Notes: a model not told the origin generated them from the sequence alone. Numbered from the stretch's first letter, positions 32,696 through 41,136 are shown. The stretch: DNA of 42,552 bases from Phycisphaerales bacterium (GCA_018645065.1 JABGPF010000009.1:1-42552); one strand, 5' to 3'. Program-made: numbers and translations.

Positions 32696-33617
32696 TTTTC
32701 TCCAGGCATTGAACGCTGAACTCAGCGGCGCGGCGCCGGTGCTGCTGTGCGCTCTTACTGTCGGGATACTGGCGAGTATCGCCTGCGGAGTGGTCGGAAC
32801 ATTCGTAGTCAATCGACGGATCACATATCTCGCCGGCGGAATCGCACACTGCGTACTAGGCGGAATAGGCGCCGCTATTTACGCTCGCAACGCACTGGGC
32901 TGGTCGCTGGTCGATCCAATCTGGGGTGTCCAGTGGATCAGTCCTCTGTCGGGGGCGATGACGGCGGCGTTGCTGGCGGCGGGAATAATCGGCGTGGTGT
33001 CGCTTCGATTCAAGCAACGTGAAGACACCGTGATAAGCGCCTTGTGGGCGTCGGGAATGGCCCTCGGAGTGCTCTTCATCGCCGCCACGCCCGGATATCA
33101 GCAAGACCTGATGATCTACATGTTCGGCGATATCATTCTGGTCTCGCCCGATCAACTTCTTCCGATCGCCATTCTCGACGTGGTGGTGCTGCTGGTGTCA
33201 CTGCTGTTCTACAAGCAATTCGTGGCGATATGCTTCGACGAAGAATTCGCACGCGCGCGAGGGCTTCACGTCGAGTTCCATTACTTCATGCTCCTAGCAC
33301 TGACCGCGATGACGGTTGTACTGCTGGTTTTCGTGGTGGGTATCGTTATGCTCATCGCGCTGCTGACGATACCAGTTGCGATCGCAAGCCTGTTCGCCAG
33401 GCGGATATGGCAGGTGATGGTGCTCGCAGTTTTGCTTTCGATGTCGCTGACAACTGCGGGGATCGCGATAAGCTACGGTCCGGACCTGCCGTCAGGTCCG
33501 ATGATAATCGTGCTGGCTGCGGGTCTTTACCTTGCGGTGCTGGTTGTTAAAATGCTCGCAAAGCGGATGCGGCGTGCGAATATCACTTCTTTACCTGGGG
33601 AATCTGCGGAATCTTGA
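32685..33617 (+). CDS. znuB: Zinc ABC transporter permease, ZnuB-like
   Basis: A 310-residue membrane permease of the ABC-3 family with about eight or nine helices. Typical segments are the R-R-I-T-Y-L-A-G-G-I-A-H near 43-55, A-R-A-R-G-L-H near 190-196, and the C-terminal G-P-x2-P-S-G-P. It forms the membrane part of the importer with ZnuA and ZnuC. Two adjacent ATGs (32685 and 32688) follow GGAG, and the second has the better spacing. The 3' end overlaps the convergent peptidase gene by 35 bases (33583-33617). Confidence 0.93.
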   Translation: MMGDFLQALNAELSGAAPVLLCALTVGILASIACGVVGTFVVNRRITYLAGGIAHCVLGGIGAAIYARNALGWSLVDPIWGVQWISPLSGAMTAALLAAGIIGVVSLRFKQREDTVISALWASGMALGVLFIAATPGYQQDLMIYMFGDIILVSPDQLLPIAILDVVVLLVSLLFYKQFVAICFDEEFARARGLHVEFHYFMLLALTAMTVVLLVFVVGIVMLIALLTIPVAIASLFARRIWQVMVLAVLLSMSLTTAGIAISYGPDLPSGPMIIVLAAGLYLAVLVVKMLAKRMRRANITSLPGESAES

Positions 33618-34488
33618 GCTCGAACATCTCAATGATCCGCCCCACCGTTTTCCTGTGCTCTGTCGGCGTTTGGCGATACCAGTTTGACAGGTAATCCTGA
33701 AAGCTGTCCGATGCGGGCTTCCCGGAATTCAGATATCCTATCGCAGCCCAATCGCCTGGAGACGCCTCGAACAAGTCCAAAAGACTGTTGGCGACAATTC
33801 GATTCTTACCGCGAAGCCACGGAACAGCTCGCAACGCCGCCGAATTTGCCTTATACCAACCAGCCAGCGTTTTACCCTTGGGCAAATGGTCCTCGGGCTT
33901 CTGCAAGTCGTCGACATACGCCTGGATATCTTCTGCGTAACTTTTCCAATGCGGGTGCGGAGGCGCGGTTTTCCACGTAACCGCCATCTGCTTCATCGCG
34001 TAAATAGAGGCCATCTCGCACAGCGACTCCTCAAACCACTTGTTCGCACGAGGTGTTTTGTGGGAGTAATTTGCCAAAACGTGCCCGAACTCGTGGGTGA
34101 ATTGATAGGCGAACTGGCACCAGTATCGCCCTTTGGGGGTCAGCTTGATCAGGTACTCGCCCTTGGGGCCTCTGCGATACAGCGTTATCGGAGCACGACG
34201 ACTTCGCTGAATGACTATCGGGCTGATGCGGCGTTTCGGGAAATTCTTCCACAGTTCACCGCCCGCCGACTCCAGAACCTTGCGAATCTCAGAAATGGTC
34301 GCATCGCCCCAGTCGTCGCTCATCACGCGAACTGAAAGCTTCTTCGACCCTGCCGGTTGGGAAGTCGCCGCCGGACGACTTGTCGCCTTGTCATCCTCGC
34401 CGACAACGCGTATCACCGCCGCGGCGCAGGGAAACGCTACAGCGGCCAGCAACCATAAAGACAGAACTCTAACACGCTTCATACCCAA
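33583..34488 (-). CDS. Secreted HExxH zinc metallopeptidase-like protein
   Basis: A 301-residue exported protein with a signal peptide (about 1-24). A low-complexity Ala/Thr/Ser/Pro stretch (34-47) leads to a domain with H132-E-F-G-H136 and, 17 residues on, E-E at 153-154 as likely third zinc ligand (gluzincin arrangement). The C-terminal part contains Y-L-N-S-G and a helical end, as in peptidases that act on the cell envelope or on extracellular protein. I cannot assign a named family with confidence. An ATG two codons downstream (34482) is also possible. It is divergent from the membrane protein gene at 34645, and its 3' end overlaps znuB. Confidence 0.75.
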   Translation of the reverse strand: MGMKRVRVLSLWLLAAVAFPCAAAVIRVVGEDDKATSRPAATSQPAGSKKLSVRVMSDDWGDATISEIRKVLESAGGELWKNFPKRRISPIVIQRSRRAPITLYRRGPKGEYLIKLTPKGRYWCQFAYQFTHEFGHVLANYSHKTPRANKWFEESLCEMASIYAMKQMAVTWKTAPPHPHWKSYAEDIQAYVDDLQKPEDHLPKGKTLAGWYKANSAALRAVPWLRGKNRIVANSLLDLFEASPGDWAAIGYLNSGKPASDSFQDYLSNWYRQTPTEHRKTVGRIIEMFELKIPQIPQVKK

Positions 34489-34584
34489 GTATCCTCAGTT
34501 CGCCTGTTCCATCATAACAAGCCCGGAGATTCTGTCAATTATACTGGACGAGAAGGCTTGCATACTTAAAATATGTAGACTTGA

Positions 34585-34599
34585 GCGTCACAATGACGC
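34585..34599 (+). promoter_or_regulatory. Inverted repeat GCGTCA-caa-TGACGC in a candidate promoter
   Basis: A perfect 6-base inverted repeat sits between a TTGAGC box (34581-34586) and an AAATAT box (34605-34610) spaced 18 bases apart. The position suggests an operator overlapping the promoter of the membrane protein gene. A hairpin in a transcript is the alternative. Confidence 0.35.
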
Positions 34600-34644
34600 C
34601 TGAAAAATATTCCATAATCACACGAGATGAGAAAAGGGACAATC

Positions 34645-35184
34645 ATGAGCAATACCGGAACCGCCGCACTGAAACCCGCTAAACTCGGCACGCTGTTGGC
34701 GCTGCTGACTATTCTTTATTCGTTCGCGATGGGAGCCGGCTTCGGACTCTACGAAGAGAAAATTAAGGGACACCTCAAAGACGAAGCCGCCGCCGTTAAA
34801 GACAAAGTCTACCAGGGCGACGAAGTCAAAATGAAAAAGATTACCGACAAGTCGTGGGTCTACCTCAAAAGAGCACACATGCACGCCTCGGGGCTGGGTA
34901 TCATCGCCTTGGGTATTTCGCTGCTGCTGGGCATTCTGAACACCTGCTCGTTCTGCAAATTCATTGGCTCGACCTGCCTGGGGCTTGGCGCGTTGGGATA
35001 TTCGGTGTTCTGGATGCTGGCGGGCCTTACCGCACCTGGGCTGGGAAGCACCGGAGCAGCCAAGGAAGCATTGAAAATGGTCGCCATGCCGTCTGCGGGA
35101 CTCTGCCTGCTAGCGATGCTGTTTGTCTTCATGGCGTTCTTGAAAAGCTCCTGCTCAGGCGGTTGTTGCCGCCAGGACGACTAA
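34645..35184 (+). CDS. Four-helix membrane protein of unknown function
   Basis: A 179-residue protein not recognised as a named family. Helices are predicted at about 13-35, 80-99, 105-130 and 145-167. The loop between helix 1 and 2 (36-70) is charged and presumably faces the periplasm. Helix 2 opens with R76-A-H-M-H-A-S-G-L-G85, whose two His could bind heme or metal. Cysteines cluster at 101, 104 and 111 and at the very C-terminus (170, 174, 175). The start at 34645 is chosen for AAAGGGA 6-12 bases upstream; an ATG at 34627 lies before that site. It stands alone, followed by a strong hairpin. Confidence 0.75.
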   Translation: MSNTGTAALKPAKLGTLLALLTILYSFAMGAGFGLYEEKIKGHLKDEAAAVKDKVYQGDEVKMKKITDKSWVYLKRAHMHASGLGIIALGISLLLGILNTCSFCKFIGSTCLGLGALGYSVFWMLAGLTAPGLGSTGAAKEALKMVAMPSAGLCLLAMLFVFMAFLKSSCSGGCCRQDD

Positions 35185-35241
35185 CTCAACGACCGAAACG
35201 CCAAATTCTATCCGCCGGTATAGACGGTATAGAGTAATAAG

Positions 35242-35283
35242 AAGCGGCCGACGACATTGTTACAACAGTGTCGCCGGCCGCTT
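35242..35283 (+). terminator. Long-stem intrinsic terminator between convergent genes
   Basis: AAGCGGCCG pairs perfectly with CGGCCGCTT. The stem continues through one mismatch and CGACA/TGTCG to a small AT-rich loop, and TTAATTTTT follows on the plus strand. It lies 57 bases after the plus-strand membrane protein gene and 40 bases from the end of the minus-strand HEAT gene, and could serve both. Confidence 0.75.
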
Positions 35284-35323
35284 AATTTTTCCTCAGCTCG
35301 AAAGAGCTGAGCACTTACAATCG

Positions 35324-36190
35324 CTATTTCGCAGCCAGAGCTTTCGCGGCGATGTCGCCTACGTGGCTTTCGCCAACGGTGTTTCGCGTCTGTTTCAGGT
35401 GCGTGTAGATTTTATTGGCTTCGGTCTTCTTGCCCGCAGCGGTGAGTTTTTCCGCCAGTTCGAGGCACGCATCACCGGCCTGGATGCGTTCCCAGGCGTC
35501 TTTGGCGTCCGAAGCTTTTATCATCACGTCCACAGCCCCCGCGTCGGCGATGTTCGCCAGGCCGCAAATTGCAGCAAGTCGAACTTCTCGGTCTGGGTCG
35601 CCAGCAGCTTTTTTCAGGCCTTCAACCGATTGGGCGTCGCTCATCACGCTCAATGCCTGAACAACGTCCAGGCGGCAGGAGCCCTTGGCCTTTGGCAGGG
35701 CTGCACGCAACTGCGGCAAGGCGTCCTTGCCAATCGCCGTCAGAGCATACGCCGCCGCCGTCGAGAGGTCTTTTGTGCAGAGGAACTTGCCCAGTTCCGT
35801 CGCGGTTTTCGCATCGGCGCAGAGTTGCAATTCCCGCATGAGGAACGCCTGGTTATCCTTCGACTGTCCGGCCAGTTGCGAAGCGATGGCGCCGGCGACA
35901 CATGCGCGCTGCTTATCCTTACCGGGCGTGCACGCGTAAGTCAGAACCGCGTGCAGCGTGTAGCGGGCCTTGATATCCTTGCCCTCGTCGGTAGGCGCCA
36001 GCATGCTGACCAGACCAACGATACTATCACTTCCGCCCTTGAGTATTTCATCAAATACGGGCGCCGCTTCGGCCCAAGACGGGCCTGTCAACGTACCCTT
36101 GGATCTCCTCCGCTTTTTACCTTTATCGTTTGCACCATCGGCGTCGGGCATTTTATCTACGAGTTTTTTCAATTTATCTGAAGCAGCCAT
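35324..36190 (-). CDS. HEAT-repeat protein, cytoplasmic
   Basis: A 288-residue helical repeat protein with no signal peptide. A basic segment K-K-R-R-R-S-K (25-31) follows a charged N-terminus. From about 55 to 285 the sequence is Ala/Leu/Asp-rich, with HEAT-type blocks such as D-P-D-R-E-V-R-L-A-A-I-C-G-L-A-N-I-A-D-A. HEAT proteins mediate protein-protein contacts; no enzymatic motif is seen. It is the third gene of an apparent minus-strand operon after the sulfatase and the Gfo/Idh/MocA protein, 38 bases behind the latter. A plus-strand frame across the same bases is a shadow. Confidence 0.85.
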   Translation of the reverse strand: MAASDKLKKLVDKMPDADGANDKGKKRRRSKGTLTGPSWAEAAPVFDEILKGGSDSIVGLVSMLAPTDEGKDIKARYTLHAVLTYACTPGKDKQRACVAGAIASQLAGQSKDNQAFLMRELQLCADAKTATELGKFLCTKDLSTAAAYALTAIGKDALPQLRAALPKAKGSCRLDVVQALSVMSDAQSVEGLKKAAGDPDREVRLAAICGLANIADAGAVDVMIKASDAKDAWERIQAGDACLELAEKLTAAGKKTEANKIYTHLKQTRNTVGESHVGDIAAKALAAK

Positions 36191-36228
36191 TTATATATTC
36201 CTTTCGCAATTCGCGTTTTGTTTTCGAT

Positions 36229-37479
36229 TTACAGATGCCACGGGGCTCGCATCGGCTGATAGGCGAGGCGATTTGCCTCTTCGTCGCCGACAATCTGCTC
36301 GGTGACCGGGTCGAAATTGAGCTTCCGCCCAACGCGAATAGAAATATTTGTCAGGTGCATAATGCACACGGTGCGGTGTGCGGCTTCGGCGTGTCCGCCA
36401 GGCTGCTGACGGGTTTTGACGGCCTCGCCAAATCCGATCAACGGTTTCTGGTCGGGCATTGCTTTAAGTTTTTCCTGGTCGGCAGGGCTGAGTTCTTCGA
36501 TGGTCGGGTGACATCTTTTCATCCCGCTGGGCTCGCCCCACTCACCGCTCTCGATTACCAGTTGGAACCCGTCAGCGTAGGTCAGCTTCGACCAGCCCCA
36601 CATGCCCGCAACTTCAGCGTGGGCCGGCGGCGCGTGAGTTTCCACCGATATCGGACCAGTGTTGTCCTTACCATGCAGGAAGTTGATCGGGTCGAACTTG
36701 TGCTGGCCCATATCGCCCAGACCGCCGCTATCGTAGTCCCAATATCCGCGGTGCGTACCACCGACACGACGGCTCTGGTAAGGTTTCAGCGGGCTCGGTC
36801 CGCAGTACATATCCCAGTCAAGATTGGCGGGAATTTCAGCGTAAGCCTGGTCGACCGAACCGGACCACTGCTTAACTTTCAAGCCTCCGCGATGCACGTA
36901 AACCGCTTTGGTCTTCTTCAATAGCCCGCTGGACATAATCTTGCGGGTCATCGCGTTGGTCCCGCGACTGGTGGCCATTCCGAATCGTCCGTACGTGCCA
37001 ACCTGGAAGATGCGCCCGTAGCGCTTGGCGGCATTAACAACAGCACGCCCCTCGCCAATGAATTTCGTCATCGGTTTCTCGCAGACAACGTCCTTGCCCG
37101 ACGCCATCGCAGCGATGCTGATCAAAGCATGCCAGTGAGGCGGGGTCGCGATCGCAACAATGTCGATATCCTTACGCTCCAGCACGCGACGGAAGTCGGT
37201 GTAGAACATCTTGTTATCGCATTTATCCTTGTACTTCACGTCACACATCGCCAGCTTCTTGATGTTCAGACCATGCTTGCCGCTCAGATCCCTGAACGTC
37301 CCGCCGCCGCGACCACCGCAGCCAATCAACGCAGCGCCAAACGTATCGCTGGGCGCCGCGGGCTTACCCGGTCCGCCGAGAACGTGGCTGGGGACAATCG
37401 AGACCGACGCCACCGCTGCGGCCGCCGCTGCGCCTTTCATCAGACCACGACGCGTCATTTCAGTTGTGCTTTTCTTCAT
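36229..37479 (-). CDS. Tat-exported Gfo/Idh/MocA family oxidoreductase
   Basis: A 416-residue oxidoreductase with a twin-arginine signal (T-R-R-G-L-M-K at 9-15, Ala-rich core to about 28). The Rossmann fold starts at I-G-C-G-G-R-G-G-G (52-60), and the family motif C-E-K-P-M-T lies near 134-139. Such exported planctomycete members carry tightly bound NAD(P) and are thought to act on sugars or sugar acids in the periplasm. The C-terminal half contains G-D-M-G-Q-H-K-F-D, with a likely catalytic His. It lies between a sulfatase and a HEAT-repeat gene on the same strand, which points to degradation of a sulfated glycan. Confidence 0.92.
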   Translation of the reverse strand: MKKSTTEMTRRGLMKGAAAAAAVASVSIVPSHVLGGPGKPAAPSDTFGAALIGCGGRGGGTFRDLSGKHGLNIKKLAMCDVKYKDKCDNKMFYTDFRRVLERKDIDIVAIATPPHWHALISIAAMASGKDVVCEKPMTKFIGEGRAVVNAAKRYGRIFQVGTYGRFGMATSRGTNAMTRKIMSSGLLKKTKAVYVHRGGLKVKQWSGSVDQAYAEIPANLDWDMYCGPSPLKPYQSRRVGGTHRGYWDYDSGGLGDMGQHKFDPINFLHGKDNTGPISVETHAPPAHAEVAGMWGWSKLTYADGFQLVIESGEWGEPSGMKRCHPTIEELSPADQEKLKAMPDQKPLIGFGEAVKTRQQPGGHAEAAHRTVCIMHLTNISIRVGRKLNFDPVTEQIVGDEEANRLAYQPMRAPWHL

Positions 37480-37524
37480 TAGCCCAAACTCCTGTCGTTA
37501 TCAAAATTTTATCGACTTTGCGTT

Positions 37525-37569
37525 ACACGCATAACACCGCGGATTCTAACCCGCAAACGCATTGCGTGT
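37525..37569 (-). other. Large inverted repeat just after the sulfatase stop
   Basis: On the minus strand ACACGCA (directly after the stop codon) pairs perfectly with TGCGTGT 31 bases further on, and a smaller GCGG/CCGC hairpin lies inside. No T-run follows, so it is not a classical terminator. It could reduce read-through or protect a processed mRNA end between the sulfatase and the Gfo/Idh gene. Confidence 0.35.
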
Positions 37570-39465
37570 CTATTTCTTCTTTCGCTTCGGTTTGCGTGAT
37601 TTAGTTGAAGCGGGCCGCTTCTCGCCAAGCTCCTCCAGCGCCCAGACGAGCGTACGCTGGGTGTAACCGTCGCATTTGGCTGTTTTCATCGCATCGACGG
37701 CGCCGCGAGCCTTCTGGCCAAGATAATCCAAAGCGTTGGCTGCATGCAGTGTCACTCGCGGGCTGGGATCCCCCAACGCCTCGATCAGCACGCCAAGGGC
37801 CTTATCACCCTTGCCCATAGAGCAAAGCGATTCGGCGGCCGCTATGCGAACATTCGGGCACGAATCCTCCATCGCCCCGCCCAACGCCTCGCTGGCGCCG
37901 GCTGCTTGGTCGCCCAGAGCAAGGCACCCTATCGCCCCCCAATACCGCACGCCGGAATCCTTATCGCCCAGCATCTTGATCAGGCGTGGAAGATTCTTCA
38001 CGTCACGAGCGCCCGCCAGATCGGCAGCGGCCATCACCGTCGCCTGATCGTACTTTTTCGGATCTCGAACCATCTCAAACGGCGTGGTGCCTTGTGATCG
38101 GGCGATGAATTCGGCTTCGGGGAGGAAGCCCGTATCGTGAATCTCGACCGCCCAGTCGACTTGCGCCTTCCGCATTCGCTTCAGGATATCAGCAAACTTC
38201 GGATCGCACGCCAGATTCTTCACTTCATGCGGATCGGTCTTGGTGTCGTAAAGTTCTTCGACAGCCTTTGGTTGAAAGAACAGTTTTTGGGCGCCTTTGA
38301 GTCGTCCGGCCTTGTATTCGGCCCAGAGCGACTGCGTCGCTTTCGACTTCCAGAGATACTCAAGATGCTGGCCCCAGGGCAGATGGGGCATGTAGTTGCG
38401 GATGTATTTGTATCGTTTATCGCGGACGGCGCGGGCGAAGTCGTATCGCTCGTCCATTCGCCCTCGGAACAAGTACACGTAGTCGCGTGGTTTCGCGGCT
38501 TGGGGGCCGAGGAACGCCTCTCCCTGTATATAATCCGGTATCTTTATCCCCGCCAACGACAGCATCGACGGCGCCAGATCTACGAAACTCACAAGACGGT
38601 CGGTCCGCTGACCAGGCTTGCCCGGCGCCAGATGCGCATACTTCTTGGGAAACCTGACGATCATGGGCACGTGCGTGCCAGAGTCGAACAGGAACCGCTT
38701 GGACCGCGGAAGCACCCCACCGTGGTCGGCGTAGTAGATCACGATAGTATCTTCATCCAGGCCGTCTTTCTTCAACTCGGCCAGTATGTCGCCCATTTGC
38801 GAGTCCATCTTCGTGATGCATTCGTAATAATACGCCCAGTCGTTGCGGATCTCCGGCGTGTCGGGATGGTAAGGGGGCAACTCAACCTTCGCAGGGTCCT
38901 GCGTTGAAGCCTTCCTACCGCGATGCAGGCAACTTTCGTGCGACGTCCCAATATTGAAGATACTGAAGAACGGCTGCCCGGGCTTGCGATCTTTCCAATG
39001 GCCCTTGCTCGAGGAAACATCCCACGTCCCCTGAGGTAGTTTAGCGATGTTGTAATCTTGCTTAGAGCGGTTAGTCGTGTAGTAACCGGCTTGGCGGAGA
39101 TACTGCGGGAAGAACTTGATCGACGCCGGTATCGGATTTTTGCTCCGCATATGCTGTGTGCCCATGGACGGAGGATACATACCCGTAATAATCGTCGAAC
39201 GGGCCGGAGCGCAAACTGGGGCGTTGGCGAAAGCGTTTTCATACAGAACGCCTTCGGAGGCGAGCTTGTCCAAATGCGGCGTTACCGCGTTCTTGTACCC
39301 GTAGCAACCAAAGAATGGGCCATTGTCTTCGCTGACAAGCCACAGAATATTAGGACGGTCGGAAGATTTGGCCCGGGCCGATATGGCTCCGGGAATCGCC
39401 AATGCTGCAGCGCCAAGTCCGACACTCTGGAGAAATGCACGCCGGGAACCAGTCATTAAAGCCAT
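37570..39465 (-). CDS. Tat-exported Cys-type sulfatase with C-terminal HEAT repeats
   Basis: A 631-residue sulfatase. A twin-arginine signal (S-R-R-A-F-L-Q at 7-13) precedes the catalytic domain with S-E-D-N-G-P metal ligands near 45-50 and the formylglycine site C85-A-P-A-R89. K/H and D-H-G-G metal-site residues appear further on (Y-A-D-H-G-G). Residues of about 480-610 form HEAT-like repeats, and the C-terminus is a Lys/Arg-rich tail. It would need an anaerobic or aerobic formylglycine-generating enzyme, not seen here. ATG 39465 is preferred for AAAGGA 7-12 bases upstream over ATG 39483. A GCGCCC/GGGCGC hairpin (39485-39502) lies 20 bases before the start. Confidence 0.94.
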   Translation of the reverse strand: MALMTGSRRAFLQSVGLGAAALAIPGAISARAKSSDRPNILWLVSEDNGPFFGCYGYKNAVTPHLDKLASEGVLYENAFANAPVCAPARSTIITGMYPPSMGTQHMRSKNPIPASIKFFPQYLRQAGYYTTNRSKQDYNIAKLPQGTWDVSSSKGHWKDRKPGQPFFSIFNIGTSHESCLHRGRKASTQDPAKVELPPYHPDTPEIRNDWAYYYECITKMDSQMGDILAELKKDGLDEDTIVIYYADHGGVLPRSKRFLFDSGTHVPMIVRFPKKYAHLAPGKPGQRTDRLVSFVDLAPSMLSLAGIKIPDYIQGEAFLGPQAAKPRDYVYLFRGRMDERYDFARAVRDKRYKYIRNYMPHLPWGQHLEYLWKSKATQSLWAEYKAGRLKGAQKLFFQPKAVEELYDTKTDPHEVKNLACDPKFADILKRMRKAQVDWAVEIHDTGFLPEAEFIARSQGTTPFEMVRDPKKYDQATVMAAADLAGARDVKNLPRLIKMLGDKDSGVRYWGAIGCLALGDQAAGASEALGGAMEDSCPNVRIAAAESLCSMGKGDKALGVLIEALGDPSPRVTLHAANALDYLGQKARGAVDAMKTAKCDGYTQRTLVWALEELGEKRPASTKSRKPKRKKK

Positions 39466-39484
39466 GTTAATCCTTTCGCACATG

Positions 39485-39502
39485 GCGCCCCTGAACGGGC
39501 GC
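39485..39502. other. Perfect 6-bp hairpin before the sulfatase gene
   Basis: GCGCCC (39485-39490) and GGGCGC (39497-39502) flank a 6-base loop. On the plus strand TTTAT follows, but no plus-strand gene ends here. On the minus strand it lies in the leader of the sulfatase or in the tail of the tatD transcript. Confidence 0.35.
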
Positions 39503-39564
39503 TTTATACTCGGACTAACGCAACTAATAATGGTTTGTAACGGACAATCCGCAATTTCAGATCG

Positions 39565-40335
39565 CTAGAATCCAAAAAATCGCTTCGCGTTTGCAGTGGT
39601 TTGATCAGCGAACAAATCAGCCGAAACACCGCGAACCTCCGCCAGACATCTCGCCACGTGAGCTACATACGCCGGTTGATTCGTCCTGACGTTGCGAACC
39701 GGGACAGGTGAAAGGTACGGCGAATCTGTCTCAACAAAAATGCGATCATCAGGCACGATCGCTACGCCCTGGCGGATGTCGTCTGCGGTCTTGAATGTCG
39801 CAATGCCCGAATAACTCACCATCGCGCCAATATCGAGAAGCTCGCGAACCTGCTCGATCCCGCCAGTGAACGAATGGAACACAAACTTCGACCCATCAAC
39901 TCCGGAGTTCCGGATAATCGACATCGTGTCGTCAAACGCCTCACGCGTGTGGATTACGATAACCTTGCCCAAACGATCGGCCAGCGCAAGTTGCTCGGCG
40001 AACGACTCCTGCTGACGAGGACGGGGCGAATAATCGTAATGATAGTCCAAGCCGATCTCGCCGATCGCGACGTTGCGCGGGCAGGAAGCGAGTTGCTCGA
40101 TCTCAGCGAGATAGGTTTCGGTCTGCTCGGCAGCGTGGTGCGGATGAACGCCCGCGGTGCAAAACACCTCCGGATGCGTCTCAGCCAGCTTGGCGGCTAT
40201 CCGAGCGTCGGGCAAGTTCGCAGCCGCCGAGATCATCTGCCTGACCCCCGCCGAAACTGCGTCAGAAATTACCTGCTCAATATTCCTGGCAAGTCGTTTA
40301 TCTGCGAGATGACAATGGGTGTCTATCAGATTCAT
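39565..40335 (-). CDS. tatD: TatD family metal-dependent DNase
   Basis: A 256-residue metal-dependent hydrolase of the TIM-barrel TatD family, active as a DNase and implicated in DNA repair and RNA quality control. The first motif D-T-H-C-H lies at residues 5-9. Other family markers are G-E-I-G-L-D-Y-H-Y-D near 90, V-I-H-T-R-E-A near 128, H-S-F-T-G-G near 155 and V-E-T-D-S-P-Y near 203. The start at 40335 sits just behind the yraN stop, and the open frame upstream is overlap with yraN. It is the last gene of the rpsP-trmD-rplS-yraN-tatD run. Confidence 0.94.
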   Translation of the reverse strand: MNLIDTHCHLADKRLARNIEQVISDAVSAGVRQMISAAANLPDARIAAKLAETHPEVFCTAGVHPHHAAEQTETYLAEIEQLASCPRNVAIGEIGLDYHYDYSPRPRQQESFAEQLALADRLGKVIVIHTREAFDDTMSIIRNSGVDGSKFVFHSFTGGIEQVRELLDIGAMVSYSGIATFKTADDIRQGVAIVPDDRIFVETDSPYLSPVPVRNVRTNQPAYVAHVARCLAEVRGVSADLFADQTTANAKRFFGF

Positions 40336-40336
40336 T

Positions 40337-40753
40337 TCAAAGGCTGTCCCGTTCAGGAGCGGAGGAAAACGCCGCCTTAATGTGCTTGATTTGCGGTTTG
40401 GCGTCGCGGGGCGCCACAATGGCGACTATATCGTAGCGAACGGCGTACTGATCGCTTGAATGACGTGAGAGGTAGTACCGGGCGGTTTTGCGGATTCGAC
40501 GCTTCTTGCGGGCATCTACAGCCGACTCAGGCGTATTGTACACATCGTCGGTGCGGGTCTTGACCTCGACGAAAACAATTGTCTCGCGTCCGCAATCGCG
40601 GCGTGTACCGCGATCCAGGGCGATTATGTCTATTTCACCCGAGGGGCAGCGATAATTGGAAGCCAGTATCTTCAGACCATTCCGCTTGAGCATTCGTGCG
40701 GCGAGCGCTTCACCACGTTGACCAAGCGTTTTTTTAGCCCGAAAAGGCCACAT
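40337..40753 (-). CDS. yraN: YraN/UPF0102 family endonuclease-like protein
   Basis: A 138-residue protein of the UPF0102 family, a small PD-(D/E)xK nuclease fold of uncertain role. Key residues are visible: G-x2-G-E near the N-terminus, G-E-I-D-I-I-A near 40-46 and V-F-V-E-V-K-T-R near 62-69. GAGG lies about 10 bases before the ATG. It follows rplS by 5 bases and is directly followed by tatD. The neighbourhood of ribosomal and tRNA-modification genes is the usual one for yraN. Confidence 0.92.
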   Translation of the reverse strand: MWPFRAKKTLGQRGEALAARMLKRNGLKILASNYRCPSGEIDIIALDRGTRRDCGRETIVFVEVKTRTDDVYNTPESAVDARKKRRIRKTARYYLSRHSSDQYAVRYDIVAIVAPRDAKPQIKHIKAAFSSAPERDSL

Positions 40754-40758
40754 GAAGC

Positions 40759-41136
40759 TTACGCCTCAGTTTGGGCCGACTTCTTCTGGCGTGCGACCTG
40801 CTTGAGGCGTGTGGCTTTACCAACGCGATCGCGGAGGAAGTACAGCTTCGCACGACGGGTTTTACCGCCTCGCAGGACCTTAACGGCGGCTACTTTGGGG
40901 CTGTGGATCGGGAATGTACGTTCAACGCCCAGCTTGTTGACGATTCGACGAACGGTAAATGTCTCGCTGACACCGTGCCCGCTGATGCGGATTACCACGC
41001 CACCGAAGATCTGTGTGCGTTCTTTGTCGCCTTCGACGATTCTTACCGAAACTTCCACGGTATCACCGACTTCAAACTCCGGCACGTCGGTCTTGATGCT
41101 TGTTGCGGCGGCTTTTTTAAGTAGTTCCTGGCTCAC
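40759..41136 (-). CDS. rplS: 50S ribosomal protein L19
   Basis: A 125-residue ribosomal protein at the 30S-50S interface. The family pattern is complete: F-E-V-G-D-T-V-E-V near 20-28, F-G-G-V-V-I-R-I near 43-50, T-F-V-R-R-I near 59-64, E-R-T-F-P-I-H-S-P near 72-80 and K-L-Y-F-L-R-D-R near 97-104. The start is GTG at 41136 with GGGAG upstream. The Lys/Gln-rich tail (104-125) is somewhat extended. It lies between trmD and yraN. Confidence 0.97.
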   Translation of the reverse strand: MSQELLKKAAATSIKTDVPEFEVGDTVEVSVRIVEGDKERTQIFGGVVIRISGHGVSETFTVRRIVNKLGVERTFPIHSPKVAAVKVLRGGKTRRAKLYFLRDRVGKATRLKQVARQKKSAQTEA

